This document shows, in pieces, positions 34,024 to 42,549 of a stretch of DNA of 64,000 bases. The stretch's first letter is position 1; each line of letters opens with the position of its first letter. The stretch is from NCBI RefSeq assembly GCF_051400755.1, contig NZ_JBLFFL010000003.1:1-64000 (forward strand). The letters are read 5' to 3'. The stretch comes from Parapedobacter sp051400755 (GTDB lineage: Bacteria; Bacteroidota; Bacteroidia; Sphingobacteriales; Sphingobacteriaceae). Under the pieces are notes generated by a model that had not been told where the DNA came from, ran no database searches, and was given only the letters and a program-made list of their open reading frames with translations. Position numbers and translations under genes: made by a program.

Positions 34024-34929
34024 ATGGCACTGGAAAAAACTCCTTATCAATCAAACGGCAATCCGGCCGATAAGTATCCGAAACCGCCGTTCCCGAAGGC
34101 ACCGCAGGAAGTTCCCGGCACCGAAAGTGCGATGACACCTCAGGCCGATCACGGTGAGCACTCTTATGTCGGCAAAAACAGACTGCAGGACAAGGTCGCC
34201 GTGATCACCGGCGGCGACTCGGGCATCGGCAAGGCCATCGCCATTGCATTTGCCCGTGAGGGGGCAGACGTCGTGATCAGCTACCTGGACGATGTGGAGG
34301 ACCGGGACGCGCAAGATACCGCCGACTATGTGACCGAGGCGGGCCGAAAAGCCGTACAGATAAAGGGCGACATCAGTTCGGAAAAACATTGCCGGCACCT
34401 GATCGAAACAGTGGTCAAGGAATTTGGCAAAATTGATATCTTGGTCAATAATGCTGCCTATCAAATGTCGCGAGAGACGCTGCAGGACATTCCGGCTTGG
34501 GAATGGGAAAAAACGTTTGCGGTGAACATCCACAGCATGTTTTACCTGTGTAAAGCAGCTGAACCGCACATGCCTCCGGGTTCCAGCATCATTAATACAA
34601 CATCCGTCAATGCTTATGAACCGAATCCCACGCTGTTGCCATATGCGGCGACCAAAGCCGCTATCCAAAACTTTACCGCAAATTTGAACCAGATTCTGCT
34701 GGAGCAGGGAAAAGGCATCCGCGTGAATGCCGTGGCACCGGGACCCATATGGACGCCGTTGATTCCATCGACCATTCCCGACCATGAGCATTTTGGCGAA
34801 AACACCCCTTTTGAGCGCCCGGGCCAGCCCGTGGAGGTCGCACCCGCTTATGTTTTTCTGGCTTCTGACGAGGCCAACTACATCTCCGGCGCCACCCTCC
34901 CCGTCACAGGAGGGCGCATTACTATATAA
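34024..34929 (+). CDS. SDR oxidoreductase of the general-stress type (YhdF-like)
   Basis: A 301-residue SDR with an N-terminal extension of about 55 residues, rich in Pro and Lys, that is typical of the stress-related YhdF/GSP39 branch. Cofactor motif TGGDSGIGKAIAIAFAREGAD, NNAAYQ, catalytic Ser in INTTSVNAYEP, YAATK, and the branch-typical ends GPIWTPLIPSTIPDHEHFGENTPFERPGQP in two parts. The substrate of the family is unknown. It is read away from the sugar operon and is followed 20 nt later by a small lipoprotein gene, so it may belong to the stress set at 3-22 kb rather than to the sugar locus. Confidence 0.92.
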   Translation: MALEKTPYQSNGNPADKYPKPPFPKAPQEVPGTESAMTPQADHGEHSYVGKNRLQDKVAVITGGDSGIGKAIAIAFAREGADVVISYLDDVEDRDAQDTADYVTEAGRKAVQIKGDISSEKHCRHLIETVVKEFGKIDILVNNAAYQMSRETLQDIPAWEWEKTFAVNIHSMFYLCKAAEPHMPPGSSIINTTSVNAYEPNPTLLPYAATKAAIQNFTANLNQILLEQGKGIRVNAVAPGPIWTPLIPSTIPDHEHFGENTPFERPGQPVEVAPAYVFLASDEANYISGATLPVTGGRITI

Positions 34930-34949
34930 CATGCTTTCACTTAAAAACC

Positions 34950-35138
34950 ATGATGATGAAGATGTTCAAACGACTGATGGCCTGCACGATCATGATTGGT
35001 GCCGTATCCTGCGGCAATCCCGGGGGAAACCAGGATGACATGGACGATGCGGATTCGATACTCACCGATTCCATTGCTGATGACTCGCTGGCGACGGACA
35101 CGACGACTGACTCACTCGCTAGCCCATCGTTTCCCTGA
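34950..35138 (+). CDS. Small D/S/T-rich lipoprotein
   Basis: A 62-residue protein with a hydrophobic start and a lipobox (VSC, near residue 21) followed by an acidic stretch of D, S and T (NQDDMDDADSILTDSIADD and similar). Such short lipoproteins are common in Bacteroidota and their roles are unknown. It lies 20 nt after the SDR gene. The ATG at 34950 is followed by two more ATGs; any could be used. Confidence 0.65.
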   Translation: MMMKMFKRLMACTIMIGAVSCGNPGGNQDDMDDADSILTDSIADDSLATDTTTDSLASPSFP

Positions 35139-35165
35139 TTAGGTGTACGACAAAAATCCGTTATT

Positions 35166-35254
35166 GCTCGCGAAGCGAGCCTTTGCGTCTTAAAAGTATC
35201 ACGCAAAGTCGCCAAGACGCTAAGAAAGCCGCTTCGCGACTCCGCGCCTTTGCG
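35166..35254. repeat. Intergenic repeat-like stretch with several inverted repeats
   Basis: Within the 298-nt gap between the small lipoprotein and the outer-membrane protein genes. It contains a perfect hairpin GCTCGC-GAA-GCGAGC (35166-35180), the inverted pair CTTTGCGT (35181-35188) and ACGCAAAG (35201-35208), a CGCTAAGAAAG string and a second CGCTTCGCGA element. The CTTTGCGT/CGCTAAG wording resembles a repeat common in gaps of Bacteroidota genomes. No gene is visible here. Confidence 0.5.
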
Positions 35255-35408
35255 AGAAAAATAGAAAAACGGAAATCTGTCGTGCGCCCCCTTGATTGGT
35301 GAAAGACAAGGAGAAAGAGACGAACCATGACGTCAAGGCAGTAGAGTACTCCCATCAAAACATAACGCTTTCCCAATATGTTATAACGAATGCAGGTCGT
35401 TCATGATG

Positions 35409-35416
35409 TAGTTTTG
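35409..35416 (+). promoter_or_regulatory. Possible -7 box of the outer-membrane protein gene
   Basis: TAGTTTTG matches TAnnTTTG. It lies 20 nt before the ATG at 35437. No TTG is found 19-20 nt upstream, so this is a half match only. Confidence 0.35.
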
Positions 35417-35436
35417 TGCTATCTAATTTCAATGTC

Positions 35437-36786
35437 ATGAACGCGATAAGACCATTTCTGATCATTGCCGCAGTGCTGGGTTATATAGGGATTGCCCTTG
35501 GCCAGCATGAGCACCACCACGATACCACGCGCACGATGGCGCACCAGCAGGATACCGTGCACCATGCGCATACCCAACACGGCATGTCGCACGCGTTTTC
35601 CAGAAACCTGCCGATGAACCGCAATGGATCAGGGACCGGCTGGCTACCCGACAACAGTCCCATGTATGGGTATATGCTACATCATAAACAGTGGATGTAT
35701 ATGTTCCATGGCAACCTGTTTTTACGGTACAACCACCAGGACGTCTTCGGTCAGGGAAGCCGTGGCGACAGCAAGGTGGATGCACCCAATTGGCTAATGG
35801 CCATGGGCCAGCGCAATGTGGGTCAGCGCGGACTGTTCCGCTTTAGCGCGATGCTTACGTTAGACCCCCTGACGGTGGGTGGCTCAGGATATCCGCTGCT
35901 CTACCAATCGGGCGAAACGTGGAAGGGCATGCCTTTGGTCGACCGGCAACATCCTCACGACCTCTTTTCTGAACTTTCCGTGGCTTACACACACCAATTG
36001 GACACGCTTACCGATGCGTTTATCTACCTGGCCTATCCCGGTGAGCCTGCATTGGGACCGGTAGCGTTTATGCACCGGGTATCCAGTCTATACAATCCCG
36101 ACGCACCACTGGGACATCATTGGCAAGACGCCACACACATCACCTTCGGAGTAGCCACACTGGGCATACGGCATCGCAATGTCAAATTCGAAGGATCGGT
36201 TTTCACCGGCCGCGAACCGAACGAGGAGCGATATGGGTTTGACAAACCTCGCTTCAACTCCTATTCCCTGCGGCTGTCGTATAATCCCAACCGATCACTT
36301 GCGTTACAGGCCTCGCATGCCTGGATAAACGACGTTCACGAATTTGGTCCACGTGAAGATATCCGCAAAATGACGGCATCGGCTATTCACGCCTATCCAC
36401 TGGCTGACGGCAAATTCCTGAACACAGCGATCGTGTGGGGCCACAATAAAGCCGACGGACATGCCGGCGCCCATTCGGTACTTGCCGAAAGTGCCCTTAC
36501 CCTGCATCGGACCACCGTGTATGGCAAATACGAGTGGGTGCAGAAATCGGCAGATGACCTGTTGCTCGGCGAGGCGTTTGATCATGATCGGCTATTCGGC
36601 GTGAATGCCGTCACCTTAGGTGTGCAGCAAATATTCGCTACGGCGCGGAAAACGCATCTAGCCATCGGGGCTCAGGGTAGCTGGTACCCCGCAGCGGATG
36701 ATCTGTCCCCCATCTATGGCGCAAATCCTGTTGCTGCGCAGGTCTATATCCGGCTGTTTCCAGGCATGATGAACATGGGGCAATGA
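35437..36786 (+). CDS. Putative outer-membrane beta-barrel protein with His-rich N-terminus
   Basis: A 449-residue exported protein. The signal peptide ends at ALGQ near residue 23, and the mature start is strikingly histidine-rich (HEHHHDTTRT, then VHHAHTQHGMSHAF). The rest is made of alternating strands with aromatic girdle residues (MYMFHGNLFLRYNHQ, LTLDPLTVGGSGYPLLYQSG, FMHRVSSLYNPDAPLGHHWQD, FTGREPNEERYGFDKP), which suggests a beta-barrel. Proteins with MHR-S and APLGHHWQD wording are often found in heavy-metal loci, so metal binding is possible but unproven. It stands alone. The ATG at 35437 starts MNAIRPFLIIAAVLGYIG; a GTG at 35416 is less likely. Confidence 0.75.
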   Translation: MNAIRPFLIIAAVLGYIGIALGQHEHHHDTTRTMAHQQDTVHHAHTQHGMSHAFSRNLPMNRNGSGTGWLPDNSPMYGYMLHHKQWMYMFHGNLFLRYNHQDVFGQGSRGDSKVDAPNWLMAMGQRNVGQRGLFRFSAMLTLDPLTVGGSGYPLLYQSGETWKGMPLVDRQHPHDLFSELSVAYTHQLDTLTDAFIYLAYPGEPALGPVAFMHRVSSLYNPDAPLGHHWQDATHITFGVATLGIRHRNVKFEGSVFTGREPNEERYGFDKPRFNSYSLRLSYNPNRSLALQASHAWINDVHEFGPREDIRKMTASAIHAYPLADGKFLNTAIVWGHNKADGHAGAHSVLAESALTLHRTTVYGKYEWVQKSADDLLLGEAFDHDRLFGVNAVTLGVQQIFATARKTHLAIGAQGSWYPAADDLSPIYGANPVAAQVYIRLFPGMMNMGQ

Positions 36787-36811
36787 TGACTTCCGGGCGT
36801 ACGTTTCCCAC

Positions 36812-36843
36812 TTTGTATTTCGCACTTCAAATAGCTACCTTTG
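36812..36843 (+). promoter_or_regulatory. Bacteroidota-type promoter of purB
   Basis: TTTG (36812-36815), a 20-nt spacer and TACCTTTG (36836-36843) fit the consensus TTTG-N19/20-TAnnTTTG. The start codon of purB is at 36862, so the leader is only about 10-12 nt. Confidence 0.65.
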
Positions 36844-36861
36844 CGGAAAACGAAATTCAGT

Positions 36862-38205
36862 ATGGCTTTATCACCACTTACCGCCGTGTCGCCCATAGAC
36901 GGCCGTTATCATCACGCAACCCATGAGTTAGCGGCCTATTTCTCGGAATATGCGCTCATTAAATACCGTGTATTCGTAGAGGTGGAGTACTTCATCAGCC
37001 TATGTGGATGTGGTATTCCGCAGTTGCGGCATTTCGATGGTAGCCTTAATAATAAGCTCAGGGATATTTACAACCATTTCTCCATGGCGGACGCCCAATG
37101 GATCAAGGAAAAGGAGAAAGAAACAAACCATGATGTAAAAGCCGTGGAATACTTTCTTAAGGACAGGTTTGAAACCTTAGGGCTGATAGACTCGTTGGAA
37201 TTCATCCACTTTGGCTTGACATCGCAAGATATCAACAATACGGCCATTCCTTATTCATGGAAGGAGGCGCTTTCCAAGATATACCTACCTGAGCTCAACG
37301 CCCTCATTACAGCGCTCGAACAGCGCATTGCTGAATGGATAGCCGTACCCATGCTTGCACATACCCACGGGCAACCTGCCTCTCCTACCCGACTGGGCAA
37401 GGAAATCCGGGTGTTTACCGAACGGTTACGCAACCAGCTGCAACTCCTTGAACATATTCCCCATGCTGCCAAATTTGGTGGCGCCACCGGCAATTTCAAT
37501 GCGCACAAAGTCGCCTATCCGCAGACGGATTGGGTAGCGTTTGGCAATGCATTCGTGAATGATACATTGGGCTTACATCGCTCGCAAACGACTACGCAAA
37601 TCGAGCATTACGATTACTTTGCCGCACAATGCGATGCCATGAAACGCATCAACAACATCCTGATCGACCTGTGCCGGGATATCTGGACGTATATCTCGAT
37701 GGATTATTTCAAGCAGAAAATCACCAAGGGCCAGATCGGCTCGTCGGCCATGCCCCACAAAGTGAATCCAATCGATTTTGAAAATGCCGAGGGAAACCTG
37801 GGCATTGCCAATGCCTTGTTCGAGCACCTGGCAGCCAAGCTGCCAATTTCTCGCTTGCAGCGCGACCTTACGGATTCCACCGTTCTGCGCAATATCGGAG
37901 TACCGATGGCCCACACCTTGATTGCCCTCAGGTCTGCCACGCGGGGCTTACAGAAACTCATCCTCAATGAAGCAGCGTTAAAGGCCGATCTGGCCCAAAA
38001 TTGGGCAGTGGTAGCAGAGGCCATCCAAACCATCCTGCGGCGGGAAGGGTATCCTAAACCGTACGAAACGCTGAAAGCGCTAACCCGCACCAATGAGACC
38101 GTAACACAGGAGACCATTGCGTCATTTGTAGAAACGCTGAATGTGAGCAATGAGGTGAAAAGCGAGTTGAAGGCGATAACCCCCTGGAATTATACAGGCG
38201 TGTAA
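36862..38205 (+). CDS. purB: Adenylosuccinate lyase
   Basis: A 447-residue fumarase/aspartase-superfamily lyase that cleaves SAICAR and adenylosuccinate to fumarate plus AICAR or AMP in purine synthesis. The opening LSPLTAVSPIDGRYH, KEKETNHDVKAVEYF, HFGLTSQDINN with the catalytic His, MLAHTHGQPASPTRLGKE, FGGATGNFNAHKVAYP and the signature SSAMPHKVNPIDFENAEG are all intact. The catalytic Ser of the flexible loop is in QIGSSAMP. The start ATG at 36862 is fixed by the promoter and by homologous beginnings. It is followed 26 nt later by an HU-like gene, read in the same direction. Confidence 0.95.
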   Translation: MALSPLTAVSPIDGRYHHATHELAAYFSEYALIKYRVFVEVEYFISLCGCGIPQLRHFDGSLNNKLRDIYNHFSMADAQWIKEKEKETNHDVKAVEYFLKDRFETLGLIDSLEFIHFGLTSQDINNTAIPYSWKEALSKIYLPELNALITALEQRIAEWIAVPMLAHTHGQPASPTRLGKEIRVFTERLRNQLQLLEHIPHAAKFGGATGNFNAHKVAYPQTDWVAFGNAFVNDTLGLHRSQTTTQIEHYDYFAAQCDAMKRINNILIDLCRDIWTYISMDYFKQKITKGQIGSSAMPHKVNPIDFENAEGNLGIANALFEHLAAKLPISRLQRDLTDSTVLRNIGVPMAHTLIALRSATRGLQKLILNEAALKADLAQNWAVVAEAIQTILRREGYPKPYETLKALTRTNETVTQETIASFVETLNVSNEVKSELKAITPWNYTGV

Positions 38206-38231
38206 ACACCCTAACCCAACACAATCAACCC

Positions 38232-38609
38232 ATGAGCGTAAAATATACTATCGTAAAGCAACATAACATTAACCAGCCGGATACACCGCGGTACATCGCC
38301 CAATACAAGAGCCGCGGGGAGCGTGACATCCACGCTATCGCCGACGATATTTCAAATGCCACCTCGCTGAATGCCGCAGACGTAGCAGCGATGACAGAGG
38401 CCCTGCTACAGATACTGAGCAGGGATCTTGCCGCTGGCTATATCGTCAAGCTCGGTGATTTTGGGTCATTCAGTCTCGCGCTGTCGGTAGCGCCTCAACC
38501 GGACCCCAAATCGGTGAATCCGGATAGCATCAAGGCATGCAAAATAAAGTTCAGACCCGGAAAACGGCTGATAAAACAGCTTGCGAGCATCCGGTATGCA
38601 AAAAAATAA
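38232..38609 (+). CDS. HU family DNA-binding protein (Bacteroidota HU-like type)
   Basis: A 125-residue nucleoid-associated protein of the HU-like type found in Bacteroidota, longer than the 90-residue classic HU. Visible are HAIADDISNATSLNAADVAAMTEALLQILSRDLAAGYIVKLGDFGSF (read in parts) and the arm region with ACKIKFRPGKRLIKQLASIRY. The Pro in the DNA-bending loop position and the helix-turn of the N-terminal half agree with the family. It binds DNA without strong sequence preference. It is followed by a triple terminator-like repeat. Confidence 0.88.
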   Translation: MSVKYTIVKQHNINQPDTPRYIAQYKSRGERDIHAIADDISNATSLNAADVAAMTEALLQILSRDLAAGYIVKLGDFGSFSLALSVAPQPDPKSVNPDSIKACKIKFRPGKRLIKQLASIRYAKK

Positions 38610-38666
38610 GAAACCGGCTGGCAAGAATCAGCGAACCACCTGAACTGCTTTACCCCGTTGATGCGG

Positions 38667-38733
38667 CACAAAGCCCACGGGCAACTCACAAAAAGCCCGC
38701 GGGGTCCTGACAAAAAGCCCGCGGGCTTTTTGT
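38667..38733 (+). terminator. Triplicated terminator-like repeat after the HU-like gene
   Basis: The last copy is a perfect palindrome, ACAAAAAGCCCG then CGGGCTTTTTGT (38710-38733), with a T-run, so a good bidirectional terminator. Two degenerate copies precede it (CACAAAGCCCACGGGC from 38667 and CACAAAAAGCCCGCGGGG from 38687), with a period of about 20-23 nt. The three look like a duplicated terminator in decay. Confidence 0.7.
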
Positions 38734-38886
38734 AACATCAACGAATTGCAACGCGGTTACGAATATACCCGTTCAAAGCCGACAGCGGCAATATTGTGTG
38801 TAACACTTATTTTTAATGATCAAATACCGAGATATTCCATCTCTTTTCGATACTTTTGGCGTGTCAATACCTAACGACACTATTGT

Positions 38887-39648
38887 ATGGAACTGGATTT
38901 CTACAAAGAAGCCCGGACAATATGGAACCATATCGCCGGTGACAGCCAACTTGACAAACTGACCTTTGAACTGGAAGTACATAAGAAACTGCTCAACATT
39001 TTCCAGGTAGGCGATTTTTATTACTATATTTTTAACATAAAAAATGCAGCGTTCGAGTTTATAAGTCCGGAAATCGCTGATGTAATGGGATATCATCCGA
39101 AAGCAGTTACAGTCAGTTTTTACATGAGCAAAATTCATCCCGATGACCGGCCCTATTTTCTTAATTTTGAAAACACGTTAAGCACTTTTTTCAAGAAGTT
39201 ACCCATTGAAAAGATTTATAAGTACAAAGTTCGTTATGATTTCAGGGTAAAAAACAGTAAAAACGAATACGTAAGGCTACTGCACCAAGCGGTGACAATA
39301 CAGCATGACCAGGGGAATCTGATATACTCGCTTTGTGTGCATACCGACATTTCCCATTTAAAACCGTCCGGAACTCCGGTATTGTCATTTATCGGTATGG
39401 AAGGGGAACCTTCTTTTATCAATGTTGGTATAAAAGAATTATTTAAGCCAACAAAAAATGTGCTTACCCCACGTGAACTAAGCGTCCTGAAATTATTGAT
39501 TTCAGGACACACCAGCCAGCAAATTGCCTATTATTTGCACATCACCAAATCCACAGCGGCCACGCACCGGAAGAATATCTTAAGGAAAACGAAGTGTCAG
39601 TCTACGTATGAATTAATTTCAAAATCCATCAACGAAGGCTGGGTATAA
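38887..39648 (+). CDS. PAS domain and LuxR-type DNA-binding protein
   Basis: A 253-residue regulator with a PAS-like sensor domain (about 40-165: FYYYIFNIKNAAFEFISPEIADVMGYHP, IHPDDRPYFLNFENTL, VRLLHQAVTIQHDQGNLIYSLCVHTDIS) and a LuxR helix-turn-helix (about 190-250: LTPRELSVLKLLISGHTSQQIAYYLHITKSTAATHRKNILRKT). This layout is frequent in Bacteroidota; such proteins respond to an unknown small ligand. The next gene starts in the stop codon of this one (TAATG overlap). A TACTTTTG box (38851-38858) lies before the start. Confidence 0.85.
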   Translation: MELDFYKEARTIWNHIAGDSQLDKLTFELEVHKKLLNIFQVGDFYYYIFNIKNAAFEFISPEIADVMGYHPKAVTVSFYMSKIHPDDRPYFLNFENTLSTFFKKLPIEKIYKYKVRYDFRVKNSKNEYVRLLHQAVTIQHDQGNLIYSLCVHTDISHLKPSGTPVLSFIGMEGEPSFINVGIKELFKPTKNVLTPRELSVLKLLISGHTSQQIAYYLHITKSTAATHRKNILRKTKCQSTYELISKSINEGWV

Positions 39649-40091
39649 TGAACGCCTCCAATCGTTTCCAGGACGAAAATCTTTCGGTTTCCGATTTCTA
39701 TAACGAAGTTTGGGTGGTTTGCCCGGCCTGTACACAAAAGGCTATAGCCACCACGAATTACGACACTAAAAAAGCCCGTTTAGGATGCTTGCATTGCGGC
39801 CATACGAAGGAAGTATCTACGGCCGTTGGCAAAAGTGGTACGCTCCGAATGGAAGCTCATGCTTTTTTTGGGGCCGAATTGTGGTTACAGACTGCTTTTA
39901 AAAACGAGGTTCTTTGGGCCTATAACGATCGGCACCTCGATTACCTCCAGCACTATATCGGAGCCGGGCTGCGGGAACACAAAAATAGGACGCATTTCAC
40001 CATGCTCGAAAAACTCCCGAAGTTTATGCAGCTGGCCAAACATCGGGCGGGGTTATTAAAACTAATCCGCAAACTGAAAGAGAAGGGATGA
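39648..40091 (+). CDS. Zinc-ribbon protein, unknown
   Basis: A 147-residue protein with a CPAC (Cys25, Cys28) and CLHC (Cys47, Cys50) zinc ribbon of the FdhE/YacG-like or zinc-finger type near the N-terminus, then a region with FFGAELWLQTAFKNEVLWAYNDRHLDYLQHYIGAGLREHK and a basic helical end. I do not recognise the family. The start codon overlaps the stop codon of the PAS-LuxR gene by one base, so they are translationally coupled and may act together, for example as a regulator and a partner. Confidence 0.72.
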   Translation: MNASNRFQDENLSVSDFYNEVWVVCPACTQKAIATTNYDTKKARLGCLHCGHTKEVSTAVGKSGTLRMEAHAFFGAELWLQTAFKNEVLWAYNDRHLDYLQHYIGAGLREHKNRTHFTMLEKLPKFMQLAKHRAGLLKLIRKLKEKG

Positions 40092-40122
40092 GGCAGCTTT
40101 CCGCTTTGCTCTATCCTCTGGC

Positions 40123-40650
40123 TTATCTCACCAAAGTAGCCAAATATTCTATACGTTCCGGACAAAACGCAACCTCGCGCAAGCCAACTGAAATGTGTCC
40201 CCCGGCACAGGAAAGACAGATTTCTATATAACCGAAAATCAGATTATTCGCAGTATAGAAGAGCAACAGATGGCGGGGTTCATAACACAACGCGATTATA
40301 TTCTCTTCGCAAAATTGCGTTACATAAAGCGCGTTCTGCCATTTCGCTACCGCAGATGAATTCAATTGCACCCTTGAATGGATGCTATCCGCCGGCATAT
40401 TAAGCATTCCATTTTTCAAAAGAGGTTTGTCTCGTCCGTCATCGCCAGACCACCAATCCATCCGATTGCTGTACGTCACTAGCTCCACACGTGCGGCCAC
40501 GGTAAATGGATCGATTCCCGAGGTATCGCGTTTCTCGACAATTCGGCCTGCTTTCTTAGCTTTTTCGTTGTACAATTGCGCTTGTGCCAATACGCTTGTG
40601 CAACATAGCATGGCAATACTGTACAGGAGTATAATTTTGTGCATGAACAT
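40123..40650 (-). CDS. Exported protein of unknown function
   Basis: A 175-residue protein with a clear signal peptide (IILLYSIAMLCCTSVLAQ, cleaved at about residue 23). The mature part has 'GIDPFTVAARVELVTYSN', WWSGDDGRDKP and, in the C-terminal third, FCEENIIALCYEPRHLL and IEICLSCAGGHIS with a Cys-x2-Cys pair. Alternation of aromatic residues suggests a small beta fold. It ends a run of seven exported genes on this strand and follows the next one with a gap of three bases. No family is recognised. Confidence 0.7.
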   Translation of the reverse strand: MFMHKIILLYSIAMLCCTSVLAQAQLYNEKAKKAGRIVEKRDTSGIDPFTVAARVELVTYSNRMDWWSGDDGRDKPLLKNGMLNMPADSIHSRVQLNSSAVAKWQNALYVTQFCEENIIALCYEPRHLLLFYTANNLIFGYIEICLSCAGGHISVGLREVAFCPERIEYLATLVR

Positions 40651-40653
40651 GTA

Positions 40654-41559
40654 TTATTTTACCAAATCAACACCTTTCATCCATACCCAGTGAGTTAACG
40701 CTTCCAGCAATTTGTCCTTTTCGGATTGGGGAGTATCATCTTTCAGAAAATATGCCATGCTAGGTATATAAGAAGATTTACCATTATTGAGATTTAACAA
40801 CTTAACTTTTCCCGTAAAAATAATCTGATTACCATTAATCGCTATACTTTTTAGATTTTCATATTCCAAATTGACTATTTCACTAACTTTATCGGGGTCA
40901 TCAAACTGCCAAGTAAGATTCATCAAAATGTTCGCATCAGCTAGGCTGAATTTTCTGTCGTATTTTGCATCTGTACCGTTATACACATGCAATTTAGAAA
41001 GAATGTATTCTTCTGTTTCAGATCTGTTGGGCAGCGGCTTTAAAGCGTCTAGCGGGATGCTCACCGCCAGCAAAGGACTAGCTTTTGATTTCGCCAGTTG
41101 CGCCAACCTATTTGCTGCAATTTCCAGTTCTTTGATTTTAGGTTGCTGTGCCACCGGGATCGAGAAATTAAAAGTATTCGGAATGTCCGAAGATCGATAG
41201 ACCGGCCTCCCCTCGTATTGAACTTCCCAAAACCTAGAAATCGGACGATCAAAATCAAAAGAGATGTTGATCGCTCCGCCTCCGGAAGGGTTATTTGAGA
41301 CTTCTGTGAATTTCGCCCAATCTATATGTTGATATTGATCTTTGGTGATGGTATGCTCATCAATCTTGTTCGTTTCAATCAAAACAGTTCCATTAAAGCT
41401 GTAACTATAACCACCATCATCAGCAGCTCTTGTATTAGCCAGCTGCTCAATAAAGGCAATGCACGCTTCTGCCGTAGCGGTAGAAAGAGCGCTTTTCTGC
41501 GTGCATGAAGAAAATGGCAGTCCAAACAAGCATAATAAGGTTATTAATCGTTGTTTCAA
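40654..41559 (-). CDS. Exported lipoprotein-like protein, paralogue of its neighbour
   Basis: About 301 residues. A GTG at 41598 gives a longer frame, but alignment with the neighbouring paralogue (MKQLLFTLLCLFALQF) shows that TTG 41559 (LKQRLITLLCLFGLPF) is the likely start, restoring a signal peptide with a lipobox-like FSSC. The mature part shares TAEACIAFIEQLANTR, YSYSFNGTVLIETNK, AQQPKIKELEIAANRLAQLAKSKASPLL and PLDALKPLPNRSETEEYIL with the neighbour. The C-terminal WVWMKGVDLVK is also shared. Function unknown. Confidence 0.75.
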   Translation of the reverse strand: MKQRLITLLCLFGLPFSSCTQKSALSTATAEACIAFIEQLANTRAADDGGYSYSFNGTVLIETNKIDEHTITKDQYQHIDWAKFTEVSNNPSGGGAINISFDFDRPISRFWEVQYEGRPVYRSSDIPNTFNFSIPVAQQPKIKELEIAANRLAQLAKSKASPLLAVSIPLDALKPLPNRSETEEYILSKLHVYNGTDAKYDRKFSLADANILMNLTWQFDDPDKVSEIVNLEYENLKSIAINGNQIIFTGKVKLLNLNNGKSSYIPSMAYFLKDDTPQSEKDKLLEALTHWVWMKGVDLVK

Positions 41560-41587
41560 TTTTTTTGAATTTGATAAATTGTAGGGT

Positions 41588-42529
41588 TCACTCACCAAAC
41601 AGGTCGTCTTTTACCAAATCAGCACCCTTCATCCATGCCCAATGCTTTAGGGCTTTTAGTAATTTGTCTTTCTCAGATTGTGGCATATCTGATTTTACAA
41701 AATATCTCATAACATTTCCGGTAATTGATGTATAGGTCATGGGCTCAGCTGCTATGCTCTCAACTTTTGTTGTTCCTAAAAACAAAAATTCATCGCCGAC
41801 AATATTTATAGCTTTTACGTCCTTATACTCTAATACCATACTTTTTATTGGCTCCATGTTAGCGGTATTCCAACTACTATTCATTTCGAACCCCGAATAT
41901 CCCAATTCAAAACCGAGATCAAATCCGACCAATTCCGTTGAACTCCGATAAGCGCTTAATTTAGCAAGTATATAATCCTCTGTATCTGATCTAGTAGGCA
42001 GCGGCTTTAATGCGTCTGGCGGGACGCTCACCTCCAATAGAGGACTGGCTTTTGATTTTGCCAGTTGCGCCAATCGGTTGGCTGCCATTTCCAGTTCTTT
42101 GATTTTACTTTGCTGAGCCACTGGGAGCGAGATAGGAAAACCATTCATAATGTGCAAAACTCTATAGGACATCCTTTCATTATCTCCCATTTCCATAAGC
42201 AGCGAGATAGGACTACTAAAACCAAAATAGACACCTACCCGTTCTTCAGAAGTCTCACTTGAGAACTTAGTGAATTTCTCCCAATCTATATATTGACGTT
42301 TGTACATGCTCGTAGATTCGCCAGATTTCTTTTTGTTCGTCTCAATAAATGTTGTTCCATCAAAGCTGTAACTATAAGTTTTGTCATCATCGTCAGGTCT
42401 TGTATTTGCCATCTGCTCTATAAAGGCAATGCACGCTTCTGCAGTAGAAGTGGCAGAAATCGATTGTTGCGCACATACGGGAAATTGTAGTGCAAACAAG
42501 CATAATAGGGTAAACAGTAATTGTTTCAT
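41588..42529 (-). CDS. Exported protein of unknown function, paralogue of the next gene
   Basis: A 313-residue exported protein (signal peptide LLFTLLCLFALQFPVCAQ). It has the helical segments EACIAFIEQMANTRPDDDDKTYS and KIKELEMAANRLAQLAKSKASPLLEV and later beta-like strands that recur in the paralogue at 40654. It ends DKLLKALKHWAWMKGADLVKDDLFGE, ten residues longer than the paralogue. Identity is highest in the signal peptide, the AQLAKSKASPLL region and the C-terminus. No domain is recognised; it is probably periplasmic or surface-exposed. Confidence 0.75.
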   Translation of the reverse strand: MKQLLFTLLCLFALQFPVCAQQSISATSTAEACIAFIEQMANTRPDDDDKTYSYSFDGTTFIETNKKKSGESTSMYKRQYIDWEKFTKFSSETSEERVGVYFGFSSPISLLMEMGDNERMSYRVLHIMNGFPISLPVAQQSKIKELEMAANRLAQLAKSKASPLLEVSVPPDALKPLPTRSDTEDYILAKLSAYRSSTELVGFDLGFELGYSGFEMNSSWNTANMEPIKSMVLEYKDVKAINIVGDEFLFLGTTKVESIAAEPMTYTSITGNVMRYFVKSDMPQSEKDKLLKALKHWAWMKGADLVKDDLFGE

Positions 42530-42549
42530 TTTTTTGTTATAAATGACTA

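Noticed and set aside
34024..34929. Including the YhdF-like SDR in the sugar locus
   Set aside because: It lies on the opposite strand, has no copy of the conserved element and belongs to a stress-related branch of the SDR family.
38849..38880. GATACTTT before the PAS-LuxR gene as a third copy of the AraC element
   Set aside because: Only the first 8-9 nt match; the remaining TGATCGGTT and ATATTTT parts are absent, and the gene is on the other strand.
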